Origin: Aminobacter anthyllidis
GTDB taxonomy: Bacteria > Pseudomonadota > Alphaproteobacteria > Rhizobiales > Rhizobiaceae
Length of the DNA stretch: 64,000 bases
Reading direction: 5' to 3'
Assembly: GCF_018555685.1 (NCBI RefSeq)
Contig: NZ_JAFLWW010000003.1
Coordinates: 310,001 to 374,000, forward strand
The notes below the pieces were generated by a model. It saw nothing but the letters and a program-made list of their open reading frames with translations. It had not been told where the DNA came from and did not search any database. This document shows, piece by piece, positions 1 to 8,135 of this stretch. How positions within the stretch are numbered: position 1 is the stretch's first letter; each line of letters opens with the position of its first letter. A program made the position numbers and the translations under genes.

Positions 1-270
1 GTTGCCATCGTCGACAAGGTCGTCGACAAGCACGGCTCGCGCGATCTGGCAAAGTCCTACCTCGACTTCCTCTACACGCCTGAAGGCCAGCGCATCGCCG
101 CCCAGCACGGCAACCGCGTCCACGAGCCTGCGGTCGCAGCCGAATTCAAGGACCAGTTCCCCGAGGTTCGCCTGGTCACCGTGGAAGATGTCTTCGGCGG
201 CTGGGACAAGGTCCAGAAGGAACATTTCGGTTCCGGCGGCCTGCTTGAAGAGATTTACGGCGAGCGTTGA
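1..270 (+). CDS. Sulfate ABC transporter periplasmic binding protein, C-terminal fragment
   Basis: The window opens inside this gene: frame 1 is open from base 1 to the TGA at 268-270, giving the last 89 residues. The segment carries the features of the end of the sulfate/thiosulfate-binding family (Sbp/CysP), including YTPEGQRIAAQ followed by HGNRV, where the last lobe of the solute-binding fold closes. Permease and ATPase genes of the same transporter follow on the same strand, so the assignment rests on both sequence and context. The start and signal peptide lie left of the window. Whether it prefers sulfate or thiosulfate cannot be told from this end. Confidence 0.85.
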   Translation, partial: VAIVDKVVDKHGSRDLAKSYLDFLYTPEGQRIAAQHGNRVHEPAVAAEFKDQFPEVRLVTVEDVFGGWDKVQKEHFGSGGLLEEIYGER

Positions 271-275
271 CCTCA

Positions 276-375
276 GTGCATGACCCGAAAATCGGTATCG
301 ATTTTCGGAAAAGGATCATGCACAACTCAAAGTGCTACAGCGCCGCGCGTCCGAAAAGGACGCGCGGCGCTGTAG
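276..375. repeat. Composite rhizobial palindromic repeat, copy 1
   Basis: Bases 276-322 form an imperfect palindrome that begins GTGCATGA, has GAAAATCG and CGATTTTC around a short centre, and ends ATCATGCAC. It is followed by a second, perfect hairpin: arms 335-352 and 358-375 are 18 bp each around a GAAAA loop. The same two-part arrangement occurs, degraded, at 61456-61553, and a divergent copy of the first part lies at 8049-8120. This family of palindromes is frequent between rhizobial genes. Here it sits inside the sulfate transporter operon, between the binding protein and cysT. Confidence 0.75.
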
Positions 376-393
376 CCAATACTGGTGAGAATT

Positions 394-418
394 GGAAAGC
401 CGGCCATGCCGGCTTTCC
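394..418 (+). other. Strong hairpin just upstream of cysT ribosome binding site
   Basis: Perfect 11-bp arms (GGAAAGCCGGC at 394-404 and its complement at 408-418) enclose a CAT loop. The T-run is minimal, so it is not a convincing terminator. It ends 13 bases before the AGGAAGG ribosome binding site of cysT. With the two hairpins of the preceding repeat it may attenuate or process the operon transcript so that binding protein exceeds permease. Confidence 0.55.
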
Positions 419-446
419 GCATTGATGTATCCAGGAAGGCATTTCA

Positions 447-1268
447 GTGGCGCGCCGCATTCTGCCGGGGTTTCCCCTGGCACTGGGGATAACCCTCGTC
501 TACGTCTCGATCATCGTCGTGCTGCCGCTCGGCGCACTGGTGTTCAAGGCGGCCAGCCTCGGCTTCGAGGATTACTGGCGCATCGTTTCCTCGCCGCGCG
601 CCGTTGCCAGCTACCGCGTCACCGCGCTTTCCGCACTTGCCGCCACCGCCTTCAATCTCGTCTTCGGCATGGCGCTCGCCTGGGTACTGGTGCGCTATCG
701 TTTTCCCGGCCGTCGCTTCATCGACGCGCTTGTCGACCTGCCCTTCGCCCTGCCGACGGCGGTCGCCGGCATAGCGCTGACGACATTGTTCGCCGAAAAC
801 GGCTGGTTCGGCTCGGTGCCGGCGCATGCCGGCATCAAGGTTGCCTACACCCCGCTCGGCATCATGGTCGCCATGGCCTTCACCAGCCTGCCCTTCATCG
901 TGCGCACGGTGCAGCCGGTGCTCGAAGACCTCGACCCGGCACTTGAGGAAGCCGCCCAGACGCTCGGTGGCAGCGACCGTTCGATCTTCCTGCGCGTGAT
1001 CCTGCCGCTGCTCACGCCTGCCCTTCTTGCCGGCCTGTCGCTTTCCTTCGCCCGCAGCCTCGGCGAGTTCGGTGCCATCATCTTCATCGCCGGCAACCAG
1101 CCGATGTCGACCGAAATCACAGCATTGCTCGCCTTCATCCGGCTCGAGGAATACGACTACCAGGCCGCCGCGGCGATCGCCTCCGTGCTGCTCATCACCG
1201 CCTTCCTGATGCTTGCCATCACCAACATCCTGCAGGCCCGAGCCCTGCGCTACATGGCGAGGGGCTGA
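447..1268 (+). CDS. cysT: Sulfate/thiosulfate ABC transporter permease CysT (CysU)
   Basis: Inner-membrane permease of 273 residues that, with CysW, forms the channel for sulfate or thiosulfate uptake powered by CysA. About six hydrophobic helices are visible, with the first at residues 8-35. The cytoplasmic EAA loop that docks the ATPase lies at residues 167-187 (EEAAQTLGGSDRSIFLRVILP). The start is a GTG at 447, preceded by AGGAAGG at 432-438, and the length is normal for the family. The stop is one base from the cysW start, so the two are translationally coupled. Confidence 0.93.
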   Translation: MARRILPGFPLALGITLVYVSIIVVLPLGALVFKAASLGFEDYWRIVSSPRAVASYRVTALSALAATAFNLVFGMALAWVLVRYRFPGRRFIDALVDLPFALPTAVAGIALTTLFAENGWFGSVPAHAGIKVAYTPLGIMVAMAFTSLPFIVRTVQPVLEDLDPALEEAAQTLGGSDRSIFLRVILPLLTPALLAGLSLSFARSLGEFGAIIFIAGNQPMSTEITALLAFIRLEEYDYQAAAAIASVLLITAFLMLAITNILQARALRYMARG

Positions 1269-1269
1269 G

Positions 1270-2178
1270 ATGAGCAATCCCGTCAAGGGCCGCCCGCCCC
1301 GCGTCGGCGACGCTCCCGCCTTCCGCCGCACCCTGATCGGCATCGTGCTGGCCCTGGTCGCCATCGTCATCATTGCGCCATTGGCCGTCATCGGCTACCA
1401 GGCATTTTCGCAAGGCCTCCAGGTCTATGCGGCGGCGATCGCCCATCCCGACACGCTGCACGCCATCGGCCTGACCGTCGTCACCGCGCTGATCGCCGTT
1501 CCGATCAACACCGCCTTCGGTGTTGCCGCCGCCTGGGCGATCACAAAATTCGACTTCTGGGGCCGTCGCTTCCTGCTGGTCGTCATCGAAATCCCCTTCT
1601 CGATCTCGCCCATCGTCGCCGGCGTCGCCTACCTCTTCGTCTACGGCCTGCAGGGCCTGTTCGGGCCGGCTCTTGACTCGGCCGACATCAAGATCCTGTT
1701 CGCCCTGCCCGGTATCGTGCTGGCCTCGATGTTCGTCACCGCTCCCTTCGTCGCCCGCGAGCTGATCCCGCTGATGCAGGCACAAGGGCGCGACCTGGAG
1801 GAAGCCGCGACATCGCTCGGCGCCTCGGGCTGGCGCACCTTCTTCTCGGTCACGCTGCCCAACATCCGCTGGGCGCTGCTCTATGGCGTGGTGCTGTGCA
1901 ACGCGCGTGTCATGGGCGAGTTCGGCGCGGTGTCTGTGGTGTCAGGCAACATTCGCGGCCAGACCAACACGCTGCCGCTCCATATCGAACTGCTCTACCA
2001 CGACTACCAGACCGCAGGCGCCTTCGCCGCGGCCTCGATCCTGGCGCTGCTTGCCGTCGTCACGCTGATCGCAAAGGTGCTGCTCGAGCGCCAGGGTGCG
2101 GGGCGTGCCCGCCGCCGCCCTGGTCTCGCCGCACCGGCCGTCGCTCCAAAAACCGCTTCCGCAGAGGTTTCGTCATGA
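1270..2178 (+). CDS. cysW: Sulfate/thiosulfate ABC transporter permease CysW
   Basis: Second permease subunit, 302 residues, paired with CysT. The first membrane helix is at about residues 21-43, after a basic cytoplasmic N-terminus. The EAA loop [19 protein letters not shown] lies near residues 174-192, and [12 protein letters not shown] is typical of CysW. The ATG at 1270 follows the cysT stop by one base, within GAGATG. The C-terminal 25 residues are Arg-, Ala- and Pro-rich and probably cytoplasmic. The last codon overlaps the cysA start in an ATGA junction. Confidence 0.93.
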   Translation: MSNPVKGRPPRVGDAPAFRRTLIGIVLALVAIVIIAPLAVIGYQAFSQGLQVYAAAIAHPDTLHAIGLTVVTALIAVPINTAFGVAAAWAITKFDFWGRRFLLVVIEIPFSISPIVAGVAYLFVYGLQGLFGPALDSADIKILFALPGIVLASMFVTAPFVARELIPLMQAQGRDLEEAATSLGASGWRTFFSVTLPNIRWALLYGVVLCNARVMGEFGAVSVVSGNIRGQTNTLPLHIELLYHDYQTAGAFAAASILALLAVVTLIAKVLLERQGAGRARRRPGLAAPAVAPKTASAEVSS

Positions 2179-3197
2179 AAATCCGCCTCGACAACGTCGT
2201 GAAGACCTTCGAGACCTTCCGCGCCGTGCGCGACGTCTCGCTCGAAATCGAAAGCGGCGAACTGGTAGCGCTGCTTGGGCCCTCCGGCTCGGGCAAGACC
2301 ACCATCCTGCGCATGGTCGCCGGCCTCGAATATGCCGATGCCGGCCACATCTATTTCGGCACGGAAGACGCCACCGACATTCCGGTGCGCGACCGTGGCG
2401 TCGGCTTCGTGTTCCAGCATTATGCGCTGTTCCCGCACATGACGGTCACCGAAAACATCGCCTTCGGCATGAAGGTTTCAAAGGTGCGCCGCGACAAGGC
2501 AGCCATCGATGCGCGCGTCACCGAGCTTCTGCGTCTGGTCCAGCTCGACGGCCTCGGCGAACGTTTCCCCGGCCAGATATCGGGTGGCCAGCGCCAGCGT
2601 GTCGCCCTTGCCCGCGCGCTTGCCGTCGACCCCAAGGTGCTGCTGCTCGACGAACCCTTCGGCGCGCTCGACGCCAATGTGCGGCGCGATCTGCGCCGCT
2701 GGCTGCGCGAGATCCACCAGGAGCTCGGCATCACCACCTTGTTCGTCACCCACGACCAGGAAGAGGCCCTCGACCTCGCCGACCGCGTCGTCATCCTCGA
2801 CAAGGGCCAGATCGTCCAGCAAGGCACGCCCGAAGACGTCTGCCGCAACCCGGCCTCCGCCTTCGTCATGAATTTTTTGGGCGACACCAACCGCTTCACG
2901 GCGGCAGTATCCGGCGGTGTGGCGCGGCTCGGCAACGCCACGATTCCCGCCCCCGGCTTCTCCGACGGCCCGGTCGAAATCTTCCTGCGCCCCAGCGATC
3001 TCGGCTGGAATGTTTCAGGCGAAGGTATCCCCGCGACGGTGGCGCGGGTCATCGATCGGCCGGCCGGCCGGCGCATTCTGGCGGTCACCGCGTCGGGCGA
3101 AGCGGTCGAGCTCGACGTCGCCCCCGAGACCCAGGTCAGCGCCCAAGACAAGGGCATCATCATCATCGAACGTGCCAGGGTCTACGCCGCGGCCTGA
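2175..3197 (+). CDS. cysA: Sulfate/thiosulfate import ATP-binding protein CysA
   Basis: ABC ATPase of 340 residues that energises the CysT-CysW importer. Walker A GPSGSGKT is at residues 35-42, the signature [14 protein letters not shown] is near residue 137, and Walker [13 protein letters not shown] follows. The switch histidine lies in FVTHDQEEA. Beyond about residue 240 is a C-terminal regulatory TOBE-like domain, usual for sulfate and molybdate transporters. The ATG overlaps the cysW stop by four bases (ATGA), so the operon order is binding protein-cysT-cysW-cysA. No clear terminator follows. Confidence 0.95.
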   Translation: MKIRLDNVVKTFETFRAVRDVSLEIESGELVALLGPSGSGKTTILRMVAGLEYADAGHIYFGTEDATDIPVRDRGVGFVFQHYALFPHMTVTENIAFGMKVSKVRRDKAAIDARVTELLRLVQLDGLGERFPGQISGGQRQRVALARALAVDPKVLLLDEPFGALDANVRRDLRRWLREIHQELGITTLFVTHDQEEALDLADRVVILDKGQIVQQGTPEDVCRNPASAFVMNFLGDTNRFTAAVSGGVARLGNATIPAPGFSDGPVEIFLRPSDLGWNVSGEGIPATVARVIDRPAGRRILAVTASGEAVELDVAPETQVSAQDKGIIIIERARVYAAA

Positions 3198-3244
3198 TTC
3201 TGGCCAAAAACCCGCAAAACTTACGGAAAATCAACGCGTTTCAG

Positions 3245-3273
3245 CTTGTATATCAAGTCTGTGGAATTTATCT
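3245..3273 (+). promoter_or_regulatory. Possible promoter/operator of the Rrf2 gene (weak)
   Basis: The gap between cysA and the Rrf2 gene holds CTTG-TATAT-CAAG (3245-3257), a short dyad whose first half could act as a -35 (CTTGTA), and an A/T-rich TTTATCT about 16 bases downstream that could act as a -10. Rrf2 proteins commonly bind dyads in their own promoters. The arms are only 4 bp, so this is a weak suggestion. Confidence 0.25.
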
Positions 3274-3369
3274 CTGGTGAAGGCCGGAATGCGATGGGGA
3301 CGAATCGTTATCCTCGGCAAGCAACCTCACGCTGCGACAAGCAGCCGAAGCCGATGACACGCGTTCACC

Positions 3370-3819
3370 ATGCTGACTAAAAAAGGCAAATACGGCCTCA
3401 AGGCCCTCGTCCACCTATCCCAGCTTCCCGCCGGCCAGCTCGCCTTCGTCGGCGACATCGCGACCGCCAACAAGATTCCGAAGAAGTTCCTCGACGCGAT
3501 CCTTGGCGAGCTGCGCAATGCCGGCTTTGTCCAGAGCCGCAAGGGCAAGGATGGCGGCTATCGCCTCGCCAAGCCGGCGACCGAGATCAAGATAGGCCAT
3601 GTCGTGCGCGTGCTCGACGGGCCGCTGGCGCCGATTCCTTGCGCCAGCCGCACCCAGTATCAGCCATGCGACGACTGCGACGAGGCCACCTGCCAGATCA
3701 GGCACATGATGCTCGAGGTCCGCCAGGCGATTGCCGGCGTGCTCGACAATCGCAGCCTCGCCCAGGTCCGCGACGCCGCCAATGACGACATCCTGAGCGA
3801 CGCGCTGCATCACGCCTGA
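3370..3819 (+). CDS. Rrf2-family transcriptional regulator with Cys-rich (Fe-S type) loop
   Basis: Regulator of 149 residues. The winged helix-turn-helix occupies about residues 1-75 and includes the wing sequence RKGKDGGYRL. It is followed by four clustered cysteines (Cys91, Cys100, Cys103, Cys108) and His112, the region where IscR, NsrR and RirA bind iron-sulfur clusters, though the spacing differs from the IscR pattern C-x5-C-x5-C-x2-H. It lies 172 bases after cysA on the same strand and converges with a flavin monooxygenase gene, so control of sulfur or cysteine genes is a reasonable inference. An iron-responsive role like RirA is the main alternative. Confidence 0.85.
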   Translation: MLTKKGKYGLKALVHLSQLPAGQLAFVGDIATANKIPKKFLDAILGELRNAGFVQSRKGKDGGYRLAKPATEIKIGHVVRVLDGPLAPIPCASRTQYQPCDDCDEATCQIRHMMLEVRQAIAGVLDNRSLAQVRDAANDDILSDALHHA

Positions 3820-3829
3820 AGCGGATCAG

Positions 3830-4750
3830 TCAGACGACCCGGCGCAGCACCACCGGCCGCTTGCGCTGCTGCGTCGGCGTCGGCTCATGTCGGCGAAACG
3901 CCTTGCGCAGCGACGGTATGACCTGACGTCCGAATGCCTCGACCGCCTCGGCACCGTCGAGGCCGTGAACGATGAAATCGCTCACCCCGAGTTCGACGAA
4001 GCCTGCAAGGGCCGAAACCATGTGCTCTGGCGCGCCGGCCAGCTGCCAGGCCTGCTGACCGCCTTGGCCGACATGTACCGGCAACGAGAAGCGAATGCGC
4101 CCCGCCCGGCCGAACGGCTCAGCCGCAACCCTCACCCGCCCGATCAGCCGCAGCGTGTCGTCAAAGTCGCCCACTGGCAGCTCGAACCGGTCGGCGTGGC
4201 GGCCTGCGATCTTGAGTGCCGTGCCCGACAATCCGCCGAGCTGCAGCGGGATGGCGGCGCCGTCGACCGCCTTCATCGGCACGAAGCCGCCATGGATGCG
4301 GTAGAACAGGCCTTCATGGTCGAAGGGCTGCGCATTGCTCCACAGCCGCTTGAGCAGCATCAGATACTCGTCCGTGCGCCCCAGCGTGGCGACGAGGCCG
4401 CTGTCGTCATTGGTTTCGCGCAGGTCGCGGCTTGGCGGCACCCGCAACGCCAGCCGGCCGGAACCGATCTGGTCGAAGGCCGCAAACTGCCGGGCCGCCA
4501 CCACTGGCGCAACAACACCCGGCCAATGAGAGACCAGCACACCGATCGACTGCGTGCTGCGCAGCGCAAGCGATGCGAGGTCCATATTGGCAAGCAGGCC
4601 GCCCATGTCGTCGATAAGGACGCGGCTGAAACCTGCCCTTTCGAGTTGGCGCAGCCTCTGCACGGCAACCGCCGTGTCGGAAAAGAAGGAAGAGTGAAGT
4701 TCGTCCTTGTCGGCAACGCCGCCCGGGCAATGGGTGAAGTCGATCTGCAT
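3830..4750 (-). CDS. LLM-class (luciferase-like) flavin-dependent monooxygenase, SsuD-like
   Basis: Protein of 306 residues from the bacterial luciferase-like family, which uses reduced FMN and oxygen and includes alkanesulfonate monooxygenase SsuD. The pattern fits the TIM-barrel fold, with the early strand FSRVLIDD and the LLKRLW and YRIHGGF segments seen in SsuD relatives. I place the start at the ATG at 4750 because AAGGAG sits six bases upstream; an ATG five codons earlier lacks this spacing. It neighbours sulfate uptake and a cysteine-rich Rrf2 regulator, so release of sulfite from an organosulfur compound is plausible. The substrate is unknown and no flavin reductase gene is adjacent. 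Confidence 0.75.
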   Translation of the reverse strand: MQIDFTHCPGGVADKDELHSSFFSDTAVAVQRLRQLERAGFSRVLIDDMGGLLANMDLASLALRSTQSIGVLVSHWPGVVAPVVAARQFAAFDQIGSGRLALRVPPSRDLRETNDDSGLVATLGRTDEYLMLLKRLWSNAQPFDHEGLFYRIHGGFVPMKAVDGAAIPLQLGGLSGTALKIAGRHADRFELPVGDFDDTLRLIGRVRVAAEPFGRAGRIRFSLPVHVGQGGQQAWQLAGAPEHMVSALAGFVELGVSDFIVHGLDGAEAVEAFGRQVIPSLRKAFRRHEPTPTQQRKRPVVLRRVV

Positions 4751-4844
4751 CGCAAACTCCTTCATCTTGTCAGGAACAGTTATTGGCGCCGCCCGCGCCA
4801 GTTCACGCGCTACTGGGTAAAACCTTCTTCAGTTGGGTTGGGAA

Positions 4845-4871
4845 AACTCTGGGCGCCCGCCTCCGGGCACC
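4845..4871 (-). terminator. Probable terminator of the small membrane protein gene
   Basis: Read on the minus strand, an 8-bp stem with one G-U pair (plus-strand arms 4852-4859 and 4864-4871, loop 4860-4863) follows the stop codon at 4879 and is followed by AGAGTTTT. It is modest but well placed. Confidence 0.45.
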
Positions 4872-4878
4872 GGTGGTC

Positions 4879-5031
4879 CTAGTGGACCAGGCCGACAACG
4901 ACGGCCGCGGTGAAGCCGAACGACACCGTGAAGAACAGGTAGGATGCAAGCTGCGCAATGCTGGCAGGCTTGCCCGCCACAGCTGCCGTCTCGGCGACGC
5001 GGCTGTTTGTGAGATACTGGGTCTGTGCCAT
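4879..5031 (-). CDS. Small single-span membrane protein, 50 residues, unknown function
   Basis: A short gene. The protein begins MAQTQYLTNSRVAETAAVAG and ends in one hydrophobic segment (about residues 27-48, ASIAQLASYLFFTVSFGFTA then AVVVGLVH), suggesting a membrane-anchored small protein with a cytoplasmic N-terminus. GGAG stands six bases before the ATG at 5031. Other in-frame ATGs at 5043 and 5046 lack this spacing. A perfect 7-bp dyad lies 22 bases upstream and a hairpin follows the stop, which together make a complete small transcription unit. It lies upstream of the flavin monooxygenase on the same strand. I recognise no family. Confidence 0.65.
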   Translation of the reverse strand: MAQTQYLTNSRVAETAAVAGKPASIAQLASYLFFTVSFGFTAAVVVGLVH

Positions 5032-5052
5032 CGCAATCTCCATCATGCCCTT

Positions 5053-5073
5053 AGTCTATAAAACTAATAGACT
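5053..5073 (-). promoter_or_regulatory. Perfect inverted repeat, probable operator of the small membrane protein gene
   Basis: AGTCTAT (5053-5059) and ATAGACT (5067-5073) are perfect complements separated by 7 A/T-rich bases. On the minus strand the second half contains TATAGA, which could be the -10, so a bound regulator would block the promoter. The nearest regulator gene is the Rrf2 protein at 3370-3819. Confidence 0.5.
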
Positions 5074-5302
5074 TTGTCGATTGCTAATTTTGGCGAGATT
5101 GTGGAACGGCTTTGCCCGAGCCTGCCCGGTGGGAGCAATTTTTCCCTTGCGAGGACTATCTGCCGACGACGGAGCGAGCACTCCAGCGTCGCCGCGCCAG
5201 GGCGCACGAACTCATGAAAACCATTGTAGAACAAATAGATAAGCGAAAGCCAACCTCCAAAGGACCACCAGTTTAGGCAGGCATCCGCGAGATACGAAGG
5301 CA
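5074..5302. other. Intergenic stretch with no recognised feature
   Basis: Between the dyad at 5053-5073 and the terminator at 5303-5340 I find no gene with a plausible ribosome binding site. A minus-strand open frame here would run through the terminator hairpin and shows no recognisable protein character. The region probably holds only upstream promoter sequence of the small membrane protein gene. Confidence 0.4.
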
Positions 5303-5340
5303 AAAAAATGTCCCGAAGGCACTGGTGGCGCCTTCGGGAC
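5303..5340 (-). terminator. Rho-independent terminator of the lipoprotein gene
   Basis: Plus-strand arms GTCCCGAAGGC (5310-5320) and GCCTTCGGGAC (5330-5340) form a perfect 11-bp stem with a 9-base loop. On the minus strand it is followed at once by seven T residues (A7 at 5303-5309). It lies 24 bases after the lipoprotein stop. Confidence 0.9.
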
Positions 5341-5363
5341 TGCATGAAATACGGCTAGCCGGC

Positions 5364-5636
5364 TCAGTAGTAACCGCGCGGGCATTCTGCCAGATAGGTG
5401 CGGCCATAGCGGTCGCGATAACGGCAGCGGTTCGGCTCGTTGGCCCGGCCGATCAGTGCGCCGGCAACGGCACCGACCGCACCGCCAACGAGCGCGCCTT
5501 CGGCGCGGTTTCCAGGGGCAGCAACGGCGCTGCCGATCGCCGCGCCACCGAGACCGCCAATGGCCGCACCTTGTTCGGTCTGCGAGCAGGCTGCCAGCGG
5601 CACCAGTAGTGCAAGACTCAAGACGAGTTTCATCAT
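5364..5636 (-). CDS. Small glycine-zipper lipoprotein
   Basis: Protein of 90 residues. The N-terminus MMKLVLSLALLVPLAAC has a basic residue, a hydrophobic core and a lipobox ending LAAC, so it should be cleaved by signal peptidase II and lipidated on Cys17. The mature part has two glycine-zipper runs (GAAIGGLGGAAIG and GALVGGAVGAVAGALIG) resembling envelope proteins that insert in or span membranes. It ends with a short basic and aromatic tail containing two cysteines. GGGAG lies nine bases before the first ATG. It is monocistronic, with its own terminator. The exact role is unknown. Confidence 0.8.
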   Translation of the reverse strand: MMKLVLSLALLVPLAACSQTEQGAAIGGLGGAAIGSAVAAPGNRAEGALVGGAVGAVAGALIGRANEPNRCRYRDRYGRTYLAECPRGYY

Positions 5637-5975
5637 CACCAATAACTCCCGAAAATGTGTCCCCACCGCCCTACAATGCGTGGCGGCGAAAAACGATCCA
5701 TCGCGCCAATCCAGCGCGTGGACCATAAGGTCCCTTCAACCCAAGGGATGCCTCGGCAATCAGGCAGCATTCAGGCAACGCATGGCTGCAGTGCTCTACG
5801 ACTCAAGGTGACGCAACCGCACCTCGAAACAAACAGCTGATCTCCAGCGGCGCAGGAACCTCGCTTGCCCCTGCCCGGCTGTCTCGCGTGTTCGAGCGGA
5901 CGTTTGCGCATTGGAAATGCCGGTTTTGCTGCGCTAGGCAAGGGTGCAGTCCGATTCGCAATCACGGGATCCGCC
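5637..5975. other. Divergent intergenic region, no recognised gene
   Basis: This gap of 339 bases separates the lipoprotein gene (minus) from the membrane protein gene (plus) and must hold both promoters. Open frames in it have no plausible ribosome binding site or recognisable protein character. I see no strong dyad, repeat or RNA. Confidence 0.4.
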
Positions 5976-6461
5976 ATGAACAAGGCCGCCGCTTCATTTG
6001 CCCTCGTCGCCGTGTTGACGGCGTTGCTGATGGCGATCAGCCTCGCCGTCGCCCGGCATGGCTATCCGTTCGGCGTCATCGGCGTGAAGCGCCTCGACGG
6101 CATCGCCAGCGCCGATAACTTCATGCCTCTGGCCGCAATCTACTTCTTCGCCGCGATGCTGATGATGATCCTGCCGCTCAAGGCCGCAAGTATCGTCTTG
6201 CTCAACGCCGCAGACACGATCCACTGGGTGGTCATCGCACTGCTTGCCACCATTGTCGGCTGTCTCGCGGCGCGCTGGGCCTTCGGCCAGACGAGTGCGC
6301 CCTGGGCCCTGCTCGACTGGCGCTTCCTGTTCGTCGCCGCGATCGTCGGCTGCCACCTCACCATGAACGAACTCCGCCGCAACGTCCTCCTGCGCAGCCT
6401 GTTCTTCGCCCTCTTCGGCCTGGCCACCCTCGCCTGCCTGTTCTGGTCGTTTAGGATCTGA
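5976..6461 (+). CDS. Integral membrane protein, unknown function
   Basis: Protein of 161 residues with about five hydrophobic segments: residues 5-27, 49-68, 72-101, 115-131 and 139-159. No catalytic or binding motif is apparent. The reading frame is open further upstream, but the ATG at 5976 is the first codon followed by typical membrane-protein sequence (MNKAAASFALVAVLTALLMA), and the upstream part looks non-coding. It stands alone between a divergent lipoprotein gene and the tRNA-Lys pair. Confidence 0.65.
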   Translation: MNKAAASFALVAVLTALLMAISLAVARHGYPFGVIGVKRLDGIASADNFMPLAAIYFFAAMLMMILPLKAASIVLLNAADTIHWVVIALLATIVGCLAARWAFGQTSAPWALLDWRFLFVAAIVGCHLTMNELRRNVLLRSLFFALFGLATLACLFWSFRI

Positions 6462-6592
6462 CGGGCTGAGCAGTCTGCCGGACATGAAGATGGCGGCCCA
6501 AGGAGCGCCTCATTGTCACCGCACCCAGCAAACCAAAATGCCTCAACCAAGTTGAAGCAGCGGCACGGCGAATTGCAATTCAAGGGAAAGAA

Positions 6593-6668
<76 letters not shown>

Positions 6669-6695
6669 ACGCGACCGGTAAACCGACCGTGGCCG

Positions 6696-6724
6696 CATAT
6701 AGCCATACCATCTGACGCTGTCCA
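6696..6724 (-). promoter_or_regulatory. Promoter of tRNA-Lys copy 1
   Basis: On the minus strand TGGACA (6719-6724) and TATATG (6696-6701) are separated by exactly 17 bases, upstream of the tRNA. The same pair at the same spacing precedes the second copy. Confidence 0.75.
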
Positions 6725-6881
6725 CCCCATGATCGGGAAGAAAGAGCCGGCAAGCGAAACAGACATGCGAAAGCCTGTGTAAACAGCCGCTCCAGCCGCA
6801 AGTCCGGAAGAGGAACCGCGGGCATCCGCGCGGAGCACGATATACAAGGCCAAGGATATTGAACAAGGACAAGGGAAGAAA

Positions 6882-6957
<76 letters not shown>

Positions 6958-6986
6958 ACACCGACCGGCGAACCGACCGTGGCCGG

Positions 6987-7015
6987 CATATAGCCAAGCC
7001 ATTTTGCGCTGTCCA
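6987..7015 (-). promoter_or_regulatory. Promoter of tRNA-Lys copy 2
   Basis: On the minus strand TGGACA (7010-7015) and TATATG (6987-6992) are separated by 17 bases. The flanking sequence closely matches that around 6696-6724, so the promoter was duplicated together with the tRNA. Confidence 0.75.
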
Positions 7016-7059
7016 CCCCACCGGCCGCTTTTTCTTTCAGTCGGCAAAAATAGCTGGCT

Positions 7060-7974
7060 TCAAACCAGCAGAACGCCTTCGGCCACCCTCACCGCATGTC
7101 CGCCGATACGCGCCGAAACCAGGCTGCCACCCGAAACCTCGAGCTCCAGCCTGATTCTGGATGGCCGGCCCATCTCAATGCCCTGTTCGATCCAGAATCG
7201 CTGCGCTCCATCCATCGGCCTGTCGAACTCCATGATCGCGCCCGCAAAGGCGGCTGCCGCCGAACCTGTCGCCGGATCTTCGTAGGACGGGCTGCCGGGA
7301 ACGATCATGCGGGCATGGAAGGCATTGTCGTGCCCCACCGTCTCGCGGCAATAGACATAGGCGCTGGCGACCGCCGAGTCGTTCTTGCGCGGCGAGAATG
7401 TGAACCACGCCTCGTTGTCGAAGCGGATCCTGGCCGCAGCCTTGGTGTCGGCCACCGGCACTGTGATGTAGGGCACGCCGGCCGACCACAGCGACACACG
7501 ATGGTTTTCAAAGCCGATCTCGTGTGGTGCAAGCCCAAGGGCCGCGGCAACCGCATCGGTGCTGGCGGCCAGCGGCATCGGTTCCGGCAGCTTCGGCAGG
7601 TCGAATTCGGCAAACAGGCTGTCGCCGACCTTGTTCACCGCGCAGCGCACAAGGCCGATATTCTCCTCCAGCACGAAGATGCCGGCGAGATCGTCACCTT
7701 GCGCCATCTCGGTCAGCGCGATCGCCGTGCCAACTGTCGGATGCCCGGCGAATGGCATCTCGTAGTCAGGCGTGAAAATACGCACCCGTGCCTTGTGCTT
7801 GGGGTTTTCCGGCGGCAGCACGAAGGACGTTTCAGACAGGTTGAATTCGCGTGCGATGGCCTGCATCGCGGCTGAACTCAGCCCCTGGGCATCGACAACC
7901 ACGGCGAGTGGATTGCCGGCTAGCCTCTTTTCGGTGAAGACGTCATAGATAAAATACTTGCGTCCGCTCGTCAT
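7060..7974 (-). CDS. PhzF-family isomerase
   Basis: Protein of 304 residues in the PhzF family, relatives of the phenazine enzyme PhzF and of diaminopimelate-epimerase-fold proteins. The catalytic glutamate is in NLSETSFV (Glu48). The MPFAGHPTVGTA and DPATGSAAAAFAG motifs of the two substrate-binding lobes are also clear. The start at 7974 follows AAGGAG by five bases; an open frame nine codons longer lacks such a site. No phenazine genes are nearby, so this is probably one of the many PhzF homologues of unknown substrate. Confidence 0.88.
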   Translation of the reverse strand: MTSGRKYFIYDVFTEKRLAGNPLAVVVDAQGLSSAAMQAIAREFNLSETSFVLPPENPKHKARVRIFTPDYEMPFAGHPTVGTAIALTEMAQGDDLAGIFVLEENIGLVRCAVNKVGDSLFAEFDLPKLPEPMPLAASTDAVAAALGLAPHEIGFENHRVSLWSAGVPYITVPVADTKAAARIRFDNEAWFTFSPRKNDSAVASAYVYCRETVGHDNAFHARMIVPGSPSYEDPATGSAAAAFAGAIMEFDRPMDGAQRFWIEQGIEMGRPSRIRLELEVSGGSLVSARIGGHAVRVAEGVLLV

Positions 7975-8048
7975 GTTTGCTCCTTCTGCGGCCGGCAACA
8001 TGAGCGAAATTTAATTTGAATTTCGGGACCACTCAGCCGATCTGTGAT

Positions 8049-8120
8049 TTTAAAGCATGATCGTCAAACTGGCATCCCGGTTTCAGACAAGATCGTGCTT
8101 GATCAAACCAGCTTAGAGCA
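8049..8120. repeat. Degraded copy of the rhizobial palindromic repeat
   Basis: On the minus strand this region contains AGCACGATCTTGTC, GAAACCGGGA and GATCATGCTTTAAA in the order and spacing of the common rhizobial GCATGATC...CCGGTT...GATCATGC palindrome. It is more diverged than the copies at 276 and 61456, so the match is by pattern. It lies between the divergent PhzF and MacA-like genes. Confidence 0.5.
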
Positions 8121-8135
8121 GGCTCTGAGCGGATT

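Noticed and set aside
5064-5345. Open frame of 93 codons on the minus strand
   Set aside because: It runs through a strong terminator and the dyad at 5053-5073, without a ribosome binding site.
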